Below, in pieces: positions 1 to 6,082 of a stretch of DNA of 6,860 bases; positions within the stretch are counted from its first letter, which is position 1; the number at the start of each line of letters is the position of its first letter. The stretch comes from UBA11795 sp964652755 (lineage in GTDB: Bacteria > Chloroflexota > Dehalococcoidia > Lucifugimonadales > UBA826). A program made the position numbers and the translations under genes. The notes under the pieces are model-generated. The model had not been told where the DNA came from. It was given only the letters and a program-made list of their open reading frames with translations, and did no database searches. The stretch is from NCBI GenBank assembly GCA_964652755.1, contig CAZZBP010000084.1, positions 1-6,860 of the forward strand, written 5' to 3'.

Positions 1-1
1 A

Positions 2-946
2 GCCGTTTCAGGAACAACTGCGTTCTCGATGGCTAGAACAGCATATAGAAGGGCGGTCAAACTTAGAGAAGATGATATCGCGGTCATAGGAATCGGCTGT
101 ACAGGTGCTATAACAACAAATCGGAAACGTAGAGGGCTCAATCATGCTTTCATCGCGATATGGGGAGCAGGAGGACACACTTGCACGCATTTGGAATTAG
201 AAAAGGGACTACGAAACAGACAGGAAGAAGAGGAAACTGTTAGCCAGTTTTTGATCAGAGAATTGGGCAGATTCATTTTCAACGACACTTCTATTGAACT
301 AAAACTAAATGAGTCCGAAACGATCAAAACAACCAGCAGAACATTCGATTCCCCTACATTGTCACTCTTATCAGGTCAAATTGAATCCTACAACATTAGG
401 TCTAATGGATTGATAGTGGAGGATGGCGTTTTTTCAGGCGCAATACTGTCAGGTTCGTTTAATCCTCTACACGATGGACACAAACAGTTGGCCCAAGTTG
501 CAGAGAAGATCTTAAACACTACATTGGCATTTGAAATTTCGGTTACTAACGTGGACAAGGCTTCGCTAACTTCAAATGAGGTCATTAGAAGGTTAGAGCA
601 ATTTCCTAAACATACTGAAGTCCTTGTTTCACGCTCTCCTTTATTTTCTGAGAAATCCCGTCTTTACCCAAATAATACTTTCGTAATTGGTTACGACACT
701 GCTATTAGGCTTATCGATCCCATTTATTACGAGGGTAAGGAACTGGAAATGTATAGATCTCTTCAGGAGATAGAGGAAAACGGATGTTCTTTTCTTGTTG
801 CAGGCAGACTAACTGAAACTTCGTTTCGCGGGCTATCCGACATGGAAGTACCGTCTCGTTTTAAACACCTGTTAGAAGAAATTCCAGAATCCAGATATAG
901 AGTTGACCTGTCTTCGTCAGAGATTCGGGAAAGAGGAAACAACTAA
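2..946 (+). CDS. CinA C-terminal-like / HxGH nucleotidyltransferase fusion protein (5' partial)
   Basis: The frame is open to the left edge, so the start lies upstream. The first internal ATG (29) is not the likely start, because the CinA-like homology already runs across it. Residues below count from that ATG. Residues 1 to about 80 resemble the CinA/PncC C-terminal domain (nicotinamide-nucleotide amidase family), including the segment AVIGIGCTGAI, where canonical CinA has a TGxAGP loop. Residues 137-300 look like a nucleotidyltransferase of the NMN/NaMN adenylyltransferase superfamily: SGSFNPLHDGH holds the HxGH signature (H148, H151), GYDTAIRLIDP lies at 221-231, and a closing SSSEIR (295-300) matches the ISSTxIR motif. 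From memory, the layout resembles the plant nucleotidylyl transferase protein At2g01220. A role in pyridine-nucleotide recycling (NMN to NaMN to NaAD) is inference; the transferase substrate cannot be read from sequence. The TAA stop overlaps the ubiD ATG by one base (TAATG). The fold call is good; the function is uncertain. Confidence 0.75.
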   Translation, partial: AVSGTTAFSMARTAYRRAVKLREDDIAVIGIGCTGAITTNRKRRGLNHAFIAIWGAGGHTCTHLELEKGLRNRQEEEETVSQFLIRELGRFIFNDTSIELKLNESETIKTTSRTFDSPTLSLLSGQIESYNIRSNGLIVEDGVFSGAILSGSFNPLHDGHKQLAQVAEKILNTTLAFEISVTNVDKASLTSNEVIRRLEQFPKHTEVLVSRSPLFSEKSRLYPNNTFVIGYDTAIRLIDPIYYEGKELEMYRSLQEIEENGCSFLVAGRLTETSFRGLSDMEVPSRFKHLLEEIPESRYRVDLSSSEIRERGNN

Positions 947-1668
947 TGTCTTATATGGATCTACGAGAGTTTATCAGTTTCCTAGATTCCAAAAATGAGC
1001 TTAAGAAAATTACCGTCCCTGTAGAAAGGGACCTTGAAATATCTGAGATAACTGACAGGACTATTAAATCGGGCGGACCTGCCCTTTTGTTCGAAAACGT
1101 GAAAGGGTTTGAAGTTCCCGTAATCACAAATATTTTCGGTACTCACCAGAGGACTGCATGGGCTTTAGGGGTAGAGACTGCAAACGACCTGACAGAAAAA
1201 GTACGAGACATACTGGGCTTAGTACAAACACCTCCTTCCTCTTTGATCCAAAAATTAACAGCTTTGAAAGACCTGGTAGGAATGGCACGGACTCAACCCA
1301 AACTTGTTAAGAGCGGTCTCTGCCAAGAAGTGGTTTTAATGGGTGACTCCATTAATCTTGAAGCTTTACCCAACCTGAAGTGCTGGCCCATGGACGGAGG
1401 TAGATATATTACTTTACCTCTAGTGATCTCCAAGGACCCGGAATCCGGACGACGAAATGTTGGCATATACCGTATGCAAGTCTACGGGAAAGATTCCGCC
1501 GGTATGCACTGGCAAACCCACAAGGTTGGAGCCAGCCACTATCGTTTGGGCCAAGAGAAAGGAATGAATAGACTAGAAGTCGCCGTCGCGTTGGGAGGAG
1601 ATCCAACAACAATTTGGAGTGGTGCGCTGCCCATACCTCCCGACATGGATGAGATAGCGGTTTCCTGA
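946..1668 (+). CDS. ubiD: UbiD N-terminal fragment (240 aa, ends at the premature TGA)
   Basis: This is the translatable 5' part of the broken ubiD. It opens with the usual UbiD N-terminus (MDLREFISFLDSKNELKKI). It contains the cofactor and metal site: N171 and IYR 174-176 in NVGIYRMQ, HWQ at 188-190, K193, and E236 in MDEIAVS. By alignment recalled from E. coli UbiD these match N175, IYR 178-180, residues 192-194 and E241; H188 matches the metal-ligand histidine of fungal Fdc1. The fragment lacks the catalytic acid pair and the whole C-terminal domain, so on its own it should not be active. Confidence 0.75.
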   Translation: MSYMDLREFISFLDSKNELKKITVPVERDLEISEITDRTIKSGGPALLFENVKGFEVPVITNIFGTHQRTAWALGVETANDLTEKVRDILGLVQTPPSSLIQKLTALKDLVGMARTQPKLVKSGLCQEVVLMGDSINLEALPNLKCWPMDGGRYITLPLVISKDPESGRRNVGIYRMQVYGKDSAGMHWQTHKVGASHYRLGQEKGMNRLEVAVALGGDPTTIWSGALPIPPDMDEIAVS

Positions 1669-1671
1669 CTG

Positions 1672-2400
1672 TTGAGAGGCAAACCTGTTGAAATGGTTCA
1701 CTGTAAGACTGTAGATCTGGAAGTTCCTGCGAATGCCGAATATATCCTGGAAGGATATGTCGTTCCCGGTGAACTAAAACCTGAGGGTCCATTTGGCGAC
1801 CATACCGGGTATTACTCCCTTGAGGATGATTTTCCGGTATTTCATGTGACGGCAATTACACATAGAAAAAATCCTATTTACCCAGCAACAATCGTAGGCA
1901 GGCCACCATCTGAGGATTTCTTTATGGGAAAGGCCGTTGAGAGATTAATGCTTCCTGCTTTGCAACTAACCTTGCCTGAAATAAAAGATATAAACATGCC
2001 TGCTGAGGGAGTATTCCATAACTTGGTAATTGTTTCGATGAAAAAGGAATATCCAGGCCATACCCGTAAAGTCATGAACGCACTATGGGGCCTCGGGTTA
2101 ATGATGTTGGCAAAAACCATAATTGTCGTTGATCACTTCGTAGATGTTCAAAACTTATCAGAGGTAGCGTGGCGGGTCACAAGCAACATAAATCCTGAGG
2201 CTGACGTGGTCATGCTAGAAGGACCGGTGGACGATCTAGATCATTCCAGCACCGTTCCAAAATTTGGCAGCAAAATGGGCATCGACGCTACAGCAAAAAA
2301 CTCTGACGACGGAAGGAACAGGGAGTGGCCCCCTGACATCACAATGTCCCAAGAAATTAAAGAACTGGTTAACAGGAGATGGACTGAGTACGGGTTGTGA
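1672..2400 (+). CDS. ubiD: UbiD C-terminal fragment (about 242 aa)
   Basis: This is the downstream part in the same frame as the N-terminal fragment. The only nearby start options are CTG 1669 or TTG 1672, just after the TGA, and neither has a Shine-Dalgarno, so production would need reinitiation or readthrough. It carries the family landmarks CKTVDLEVPANAE, EGPFGDHTGYY, GRPPSEDFFMGKAVERL, YPGHTRKVMNALWG and FGSKMGIDATAK. Counting through the whole locus, E280 and D285 in EGPFGD correspond to E285 and the proton donor D290 of E. coli UbiD. No further lesion is seen here, which points to a recent or artefactual break rather than old decay. Confidence 0.65.
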   Translation: MRGKPVEMVHCKTVDLEVPANAEYILEGYVVPGELKPEGPFGDHTGYYSLEDDFPVFHVTAITHRKNPIYPATIVGRPPSEDFFMGKAVERLMLPALQLTLPEIKDINMPAEGVFHNLVIVSMKKEYPGHTRKVMNALWGLGLMMLAKTIIVVDHFVDVQNLSEVAWRVTSNINPEADVVMLEGPVDDLDHSSTVPKFGSKMGIDATAKNSDDGRNREWPPDITMSQEIKELVNRRWTEYGL

Positions 2401-3278
2401 CAGCACCAACACGGGCAAAAGGTTTTTCCAGGCTATCGTATTTCCTTGACGCTATCAAATTTCAAGAGAGCGTTTTTGCTTTACCTTTTGCCTATATAGG
2501 GATGATCCTGGCCGGAAGAGGCTTACCTACTCTTTACCAGTTCATCTGGATCACTGTTGCTATGGTATCTGCGAGGACAGTTGGAATGATTGCGAACCGA
2601 ATTATAGATAGGAATATAGATGCAAGAAACCCTCGTGCTTCATTCAGGCACCTTCCATCCGGGATATTAACGGTATTCGATCTCGCAATCCCGGGCCTGG
2701 CAGCAATTTGTGTTTTTATGGTCGCAGCATGGCTGTTAAATAACCTTGCATTCATTCTCGCACCGATAGCTGCCGCCTATTTAGTTGCTTACCCTTATAC
2801 TAAAAGATTCACTTGGACTGCGAATTTGCTCCTCGGCTGGGCGCTCGCGATCGCTCCTTCTGCAGCATGGATCGGGGTAACAGGATCCCTCAGCTGGCAG
2901 CCTGTCCTATTATCTTTATCTGTGGCGCTATGGGCAGGTAGCTTTGACATTATTTACCACTGCCAAGACATAGAGTTTCAGTTACGGGAAGGGTTACATT
3001 CAGTGGCAAGAAAGTTCGGTGTACATACCGCATTCCGAATAGCCCAATTACTAGATATCTGTTCGTTGATTTGCCTAACATCATTGGGAATATGGATGGA
3101 ACTAACAGCACCATACTATGCTAGTTGCTTGATTGCAGGATGCTTCCTAGGCTATAAATACAAACTAGTCAAACCAGATGATCTAACAAGGCTAGGTATG
3201 GCTTTTATGAGAATTAATGCATTTGTATCTTTAACAATGTTGTTAGGAACGTTACTCTCTGTATTCGTGTGGAAATGA
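2397..3278 (+). CDS. ubiA: UbiA-family aromatic prenyltransferase (MqnP-like)
   Basis: This is an integral membrane enzyme that transfers a polyprenyl chain from its diphosphate to an aromatic acid in quinone synthesis. The protein has 293 aa and eight or nine hydrophobic segments, typical for the family. The first Asp-rich motif is N67-R68-xx-D71-xxx-D75-xx-N78-P-R. The opening KFQESVFALPFAYIGMILAG and the SFDIIYHCQDIEFQLREGLHS region resemble the 'other UbiA' group that includes MqnP of the futalosine menaquinone pathway; this subgroup call is from memory. The second motif has D184, Y187 and D191 but Gln at 195, where relatives normally have Asp. The start is GTG 2397, chosen because GTGA overlaps the ubiD stop by 4 bp, suggesting translational coupling. 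The product should act just before UbiD in the pathway. Confidence 0.88.
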   Translation: MTAPTRAKGFSRLSYFLDAIKFQESVFALPFAYIGMILAGRGLPTLYQFIWITVAMVSARTVGMIANRIIDRNIDARNPRASFRHLPSGILTVFDLAIPGLAAICVFMVAAWLLNNLAFILAPIAAAYLVAYPYTKRFTWTANLLLGWALAIAPSAAWIGVTGSLSWQPVLLSLSVALWAGSFDIIYHCQDIEFQLREGLHSVARKFGVHTAFRIAQLLDICSLICLTSLGIWMELTAPYYASCLIAGCFLGYKYKLVKPDDLTRLGMAFMRINAFVSLTMLLGTLLSVFVWK

Positions 3279-3883
3279 CTAACAAAGTATTTCACAAAAA
3301 AACCGTGATAATAGCGATCACAGGCGCTAGCGGGTCAATACTGGCTTCAAAGACTATTGAAGCTTTATTGAACAAAAATATACCTACTGCAGTTGTCGCA
3401 TCTAATCCTTCAAAAATTGTGTGGCGACAAGAAATGGATGAGTCTTTCGGAGAAGCATTAGAGCGCTGGTCGGAATCTCTTAATTTTACTAATTATTCAA
3501 TAGGCGACATACAGGCTTCTATCTCCAGCGGTACATATCCAACAATGGGAATGGCCGTTGTGCCTTCAAGCATGGCAACTGTGTCAGCGATAGCCAATGG
3601 GATATCTGACAACTTGGCCCGAAGGGCTGCAGATGTATGTCTGAAAGAAAGACGACCACTCGTCATAGTACCAAGAGAAAGTCCACTTAATAATGTACAT
3701 CTAACAAATTTGGCCAAAGTGTCCTCTTATGGTGCCACGGTGATCCCTTCAGATCCCCCGTTTTATCTACCCATCACAACACTAGAAGAATCTGCGGAAT
3801 TCACCGCTATGCGGACCCTTCTTGCCTTGGGAGTTATCGACGAACTCCCCGAGGCAATGCAGTATGAAGGCAAATTTAAATAA
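3275..3883 (+). CDS. ubiX: UbiX-family flavin prenyltransferase
   Basis: UbiX joins a dimethylallyl group to FMN, giving the prenylated FMN cofactor needed by UbiD. It is a soluble flavoprotein of the flavodoxin-like fold. The predicted 202 aa is full length. Visible landmarks are ITGASGS at 15-21 (FMN phosphate loop), SSGTYPTMGMAVVPSSM at 84-100, the block ISDNLARRAADVCLKERR ending at 127, and VPRESPLNNVHLTNL at 132-146. PPFY (Y164) and R180 match the usual substrate-site Tyr and Arg positions. ATG 3275 is chosen because ATGA overlaps the ubiA stop by 4 bp. An in-frame GTG at 3269 would add two residues and is the alternative. Its position behind ubiD and ubiA fits a cofactor supplier for the neighbouring decarboxylase. 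Confidence 0.92.
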   Translation: MTNKVFHKKTVIIAITGASGSILASKTIEALLNKNIPTAVVASNPSKIVWRQEMDESFGEALERWSESLNFTNYSIGDIQASISSGTYPTMGMAVVPSSMATVSAIANGISDNLARRAADVCLKERRPLVIVPRESPLNNVHLTNLAKVSSYGATVIPSDPPFYLPITTLEESAEFTAMRTLLALGVIDELPEAMQYEGKFK

Positions 3884-4253
3884 TTTTGCATTTAACATCA
3901 ACATCCGATTTTTTAATGACACATCTGCACAACAACAGAATGATCTTCCAAAAATGAGAAAGCTATATTTTGGAAACAGCAATGAAAAAAATGTGTGTGA
4001 TGAGGAGAGCCGAGATATCCGCGACTTGGAAATAAGCCTAAGGTGCGCAGCTTCGATTGGAAAAGATCTTGAAGACACATCTAGCGATCGCATTCCCCTC
4101 ACTGAGGAAATCGATTCAATACAATCGGATTTGGCTGAATATCAGGAGGCGGGACTAGATTATCTCGTAATATCTATGGCCGGAGACTCCACAGAACAAG
4201 TAGTAGAATCCGTTAGTAAGTTCACATCTGAGATAGTCGCTGATTTTTTATAA
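3864..4253 (+). pseudogene. 3' remnant of a luciferase-like (F420/FMN-dependent) monooxygenase
   Basis: The open frame covers up to 143 codons; ATG 3864 (129 aa) or ATG 3954 (99 aa) are possible starts, neither with a clear Shine-Dalgarno. The last 80 or so residues look like the C-terminus of the luciferase-like monooxygenase family: RDLEISLR-type strand (DLEISLR), then SIQSDLAEYQEAGLDYLVISMAGDSTEQVVESVSKFTSEIVADF, matching the usual closing pattern of a Y-x-x-AG-x-D helix, a short hydrophobic strand and a final helix. A full enzyme has about 280-350 aa, so the first two thirds of the TIM barrel, with the flavin site, are missing. Upstream of about 3955 the frame is Asn/Phe-rich and unlike the family, and it begins inside the ubiX 3' end. 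It is most likely a decayed or recombined gene end. A small independent protein remains possible. The family match is by eye. Confidence 0.6.
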
Positions 4254-4280
4254 TCCCATATCCGATCCCTTGGAGTAACC

Positions 4281-4946
4281 ATGTACGATTTTCATACACA
4301 TACTTTCTTGAGTGACGGCGTTCTATCCCCTATAGAACTAATTCGAAGAGCGGTACATATCGGATATGAGGTCATGGCAATTACAGACCACGTCGGTCCT
4401 GGAAACCTTGAATTCATATTAACGGCCCTAAAGAAAGATTGTGAACTGGCCGAGAAACACTGGGATATCAAAGTAATGCCAGGTATCGAAATAACACATA
4501 CCCCCAAAGGGGATATAGATAGGCTAGCTAAAGAAGCAAGAAGATTAGGCGCCGATATCGTCAACGTCCACGGGGAAACCATATCTGAACCCGTGGAACC
4601 CGGAACCAACATGGCGGCTGTCTCATCCAACAACGTGGACATACTGGCACACCCAGGTCTAATTACCGAGAAAGAAGCTTCCATCGCAGCATCAAATAAA
4701 GTTTTCTTAGAAATATCTGCCAGGAAAGGGCATGGACTTGCAAATGGTCATGTTGTCAAAACTGCCGCCATGGCTGGAGCCCAGCTGATCTTAGATTCTG
4801 CCGCTCACGAGCCTCAAGATCTCATGACACGTGAATATGCAAATAAGGTAGCAATAGGAGCCGGACTGAGTCCAGAACAAGCGACTTCTCTATTAAACAC
4901 GTCTCCCCTAATTTTATTAAAGACCCTGAAAAGACAACGTAAGTGA
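4281..4946 (+). CDS. PHP-domain phosphoesterase (histidinol-phosphatase-like)
   Basis: PHP proteins are metal-dependent phosphoesterases; this short single-domain type is often annotated as histidinol phosphate phosphatase-like, but the substrate is unknown. The 221 aa carry the metal ligands in order: H5-x-H7 with D12 (FHTHTFLSDG), D36-H37 (ITDHVG), E70 with H73 (PGIEITHT), H97 (VNVHGE), H124 (ILAHPG), and D172 with H176 (LDSAAH) near the end. All positions expected of a working PHP site appear present. The start ATG 4281 has a clear Shine-Dalgarno GGAG (4272-4275) with 5-nt spacing. It lies 27 bp beyond the monooxygenase remnant and points the same way as the ubi genes, so it may be the last gene of that transcript. 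No histidine-biosynthesis gene lies nearby to back a HisK-type role. Its stop sits 4 bp from the stop of the opposing dehydrogenase. Confidence 0.85.
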   Translation: MYDFHTHTFLSDGVLSPIELIRRAVHIGYEVMAITDHVGPGNLEFILTALKKDCELAEKHWDIKVMPGIEITHTPKGDIDRLAKEARRLGADIVNVHGETISEPVEPGTNMAAVSSNNVDILAHPGLITEKEASIAASNKVFLEISARKGHGLANGHVVKTAAMAGAQLILDSAAHEPQDLMTREYANKVAIGAGLSPEQATSLLNTSPLILLKTLKRQRK

Positions 4947-4950
4947 TCTA

Positions 4951-5931
4951 TTAATCGTCAGGAAGTACCACTGATTCAGGATCCTCCCCTCTAGAAACCA
5001 GGGAGCTATTATACATAGCAAAGGCTCTGCTCTTTTCACCTGCCTCTTGCGTAAATGCCGCTAAATGGGGGGTGATAAGAACGTTGTCCATCTCAATCAA
5101 TGGATTATTCTCAGGTGTTGGCTCCACTTCTAAAACATCGACACCTGCAGCCATTATCTTGTTTTCATTCATAGCTCTTACGAAAGCTGCTTCATCAACC
5201 ACAGGTCCCCTGCAGGCGTTAATAAGCACTGCAGTAGATTTCATAAGGTCAAACTCTCTGTCACTAATCATGCCCCTCGTCTGCCTGTTAAGCGGAACAT
5301 GAAGCGTGATCAAATCAGAAGTCCCAAGTAGTTCGTCTCGTTCAACTTTCTTGAGGCCCAACTGGGAAACGATCTCTGGGTCCGGAGCAATAATATCATC
5401 GTAAATTAAGTCACATTCCCAACCTTGTAACCTGCTAGCAACTCTTGAACCAATCCTCCCCAGACCAATTATGCCTACTGTTTTACCAGTCAGTTCATGG
5501 GCCTGTGAAAACCAATTAGCCCGTATGTCACCAATCCAGTTACCATCCTGAACATTTTGAAATTGCAAATGTAATTTTCTGTAAACGCCGACCATAAGCG
5601 TTATAGTATGTTCTGCAACGGCAACGGCATTTCCCCCACCATTATTCGACACTTTAATTCCAAGCTCACCTAAAGCAGCCTTATCTAGCCTGTCTGTGCC
5701 TGCACTCGTAGTCTGAATCAAACGGAGTTCCGAACACTTGGCGGCAAGTTCAACCCCAAAGTCAACAGTTCCACCAAGAATTACCGCTCTTGTGTCTTTC
5801 ATAGCGACAGAAGCCTCTTCATAAGATAAGTTGGAATCAACCCACGCAATTTCTGATCCATCTTGGGCAGCTTCTTGAAGTTGGGTAAGTAAAGATTCAT
5901 CTGGACCGTACATGACAATTTTCGGACTCAT
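4951..5931 (-). CDS. D-isomer-specific 2-hydroxyacid dehydrogenase family protein
   Basis: This cytosolic NAD(P)-dependent oxidoreductase interconverts a D-2-hydroxyacid and its 2-oxoacid; the substrate cannot be fixed from sequence. The 326 aa are full length. The nucleotide-binding fold has GIIGLGRIGSRVA (G156-x-G158-xx-G161) and acidic D178-D179 at the end of the second strand, favouring NAD over NADP. The catalytic set is complete: R241 in NACRGPVVDE, E270 in DVLEVEP, H289 in ITPHLAAFT. The N-terminal lobe has the usual LRLIQTTSAGTD and GNAVAVAEHTI. Relatives include phosphoglycerate, glyoxylate/hydroxypyruvate and phosphonate dehydrogenases; the short form without an ACT domain argues against a regulated SerA. 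ATG 5931 is preceded by AAGGAG (5948-5943 on the - strand) at 11-nt spacing, rather long. It has its own promoter in the divergent region shared with cmk. Confidence 0.9.
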   Translation of the reverse strand: MSPKIVMYGPDESLLTQLQEAAQDGSEIAWVDSNLSYEEASVAMKDTRAVILGGTVDFGVELAAKCSELRLIQTTSAGTDRLDKAALGELGIKVSNNGGGNAVAVAEHTITLMVGVYRKLHLQFQNVQDGNWIGDIRANWFSQAHELTGKTVGIIGLGRIGSRVASRLQGWECDLIYDDIIAPDPEIVSQLGLKKVERDELLGTSDLITLHVPLNRQTRGMISDREFDLMKSTAVLINACRGPVVDEAAFVRAMNENKIMAAGVDVLEVEPTPENNPLIEMDNVLITPHLAAFTQEAGEKSRAFAMYNSSLVSRGEDPESVVLPDD

Positions 5932-5968
5932 GTCAAATAATTCTCCTTAGTTTAATTGGGTCATGAGG

Positions 5969-5997
5969 ATTATATTGATGTAAAGTATTTGCCTCAA
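5969..5997 (-). promoter_or_regulatory. Sigma70-type promoter for the 2-hydroxyacid dehydrogenase
   Basis: Read on the - strand, TTGAGG (5997-5992) and a perfect TATAAT (5974-5969) are separated by exactly 17 bp. The -35 box matches the consensus TTGACA at four of six positions. Transcription would start near 5962, giving a leader of about 30 nt that includes the AAGGAG ribosome site. No other pair in the divergent region matches as well. It is a sequence match only, with no transcript evidence. Confidence 0.6.
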
Positions 5998-6013
5998 GTT
6001 TTATCCAATTTGT

Positions 6014-6040
6014 AGCACATTTATTCAAACCAAATGTGCT
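6014..6040. repeat. Perfect 9-bp inverted repeat in the divergent intergenic region
   Basis: AGCACATTT (6014-6022) and its exact reverse complement AAATGTGCT (6032-6040) flank a 9-nt spacer, ATTCAAACC. The dyad lies upstream of the dehydrogenase promoter and 42 bp ahead of the likely cmk start. There is no T-run on either side, so it does not look like a rho-independent terminator. An operator for a dimeric regulator, or a leader hairpin for cmk, are both possible. Weaker outlying arms (AATTGG 5954-5959 with CCAATT 6005-6010; TGAGG 5964-5968 with CCTCA 5992-5996) surround the promoter. Confidence 0.55.
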
Positions 6041-6082
6041 GTCCGCTTTATGAATATAAACATTTGTGGCACTCTTATTGAC

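Larger units (their letters stand above)
946..2400 (+). pseudogene. ubiD: UbiD-family prFMN-dependent decarboxylase, interrupted by one in-frame TGA
   Basis: The whole locus is one continuous frame of 484 codons before the final TGA, a normal length for UbiD (E. coli about 497 aa). It has a single internal stop, TGA at 1666-1668 (codon 241). Homology continues without gap or frame change on both sides: DEIAVS, stop, LLRGKPVE, against SEYAFAGLLRG in E. coli UbiD, so the stop replaces a glycine (GGA to TGA would be one base change). UbiD enzymes decarboxylate aromatic or alpha,beta-unsaturated acids with prenylated FMN. Beside ubiA and ubiX, the substrate is probably the prenylated hydroxybenzoate or naphthoate of quinone synthesis. 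ATG 946 is preceded by AGAGGA (932-937) at 8-nt spacing and overlaps the upstream stop; the ubiA GTG overlaps this gene's stop. Explanations are a true nonsense mutation, a strain variant, or a sequence error. The last is quite possible, given the N run elsewhere in the window. Confidence 0.85.

Noticed and set aside
29..31. ATG 29 as the true start of the first gene
   Set aside because: The frame is open to the left edge and the upstream residues (AVSGTTAFS) continue the CinA-like homology, so the gene begins outside the window.
1666..1668. TGA recoded as glycine (genetic code 25, as in SR1/Gracilibacteria)
   Set aside because: TGA is used as the natural stop of ubiD (2398-2400), ubiA (3276-3278) and the PHP gene (4944-4946), and no other internal TGA is seen in the other genes.
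1666..1710. Selenocysteine codon in UbiD
   Set aside because: Homologues have Gly, not Cys, at this place, and no convincing SECIS-like hairpin follows; the best nearby stem found by eye is only 4 bp.
1409..1855. 148-codon open frame on the - strand across the ubiD break
   Set aside because: It is antisense to well-conserved UbiD sequence, has no recognisable motif, and looks like a shadow frame.
3822..3863. ATG 3822 as the start of the monooxygenase-like frame
   Set aside because: It lies deep in the conserved ubiX 3' end and its first residues are a shadow of ubiX; the family match begins only after about 3955.
6014..6040. Rho-independent terminator
   Set aside because: The stem has no following T-run in either direction, and no gene ends near it; both flanking genes start here.
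6050..6082. Upstream ATG 6050 as the cmk start
   Set aside because: The extra eleven residues have no family counterpart, no Shine-Dalgarno precedes it, and ATG 6083 places the P-loop at the normal distance from the N-terminus.
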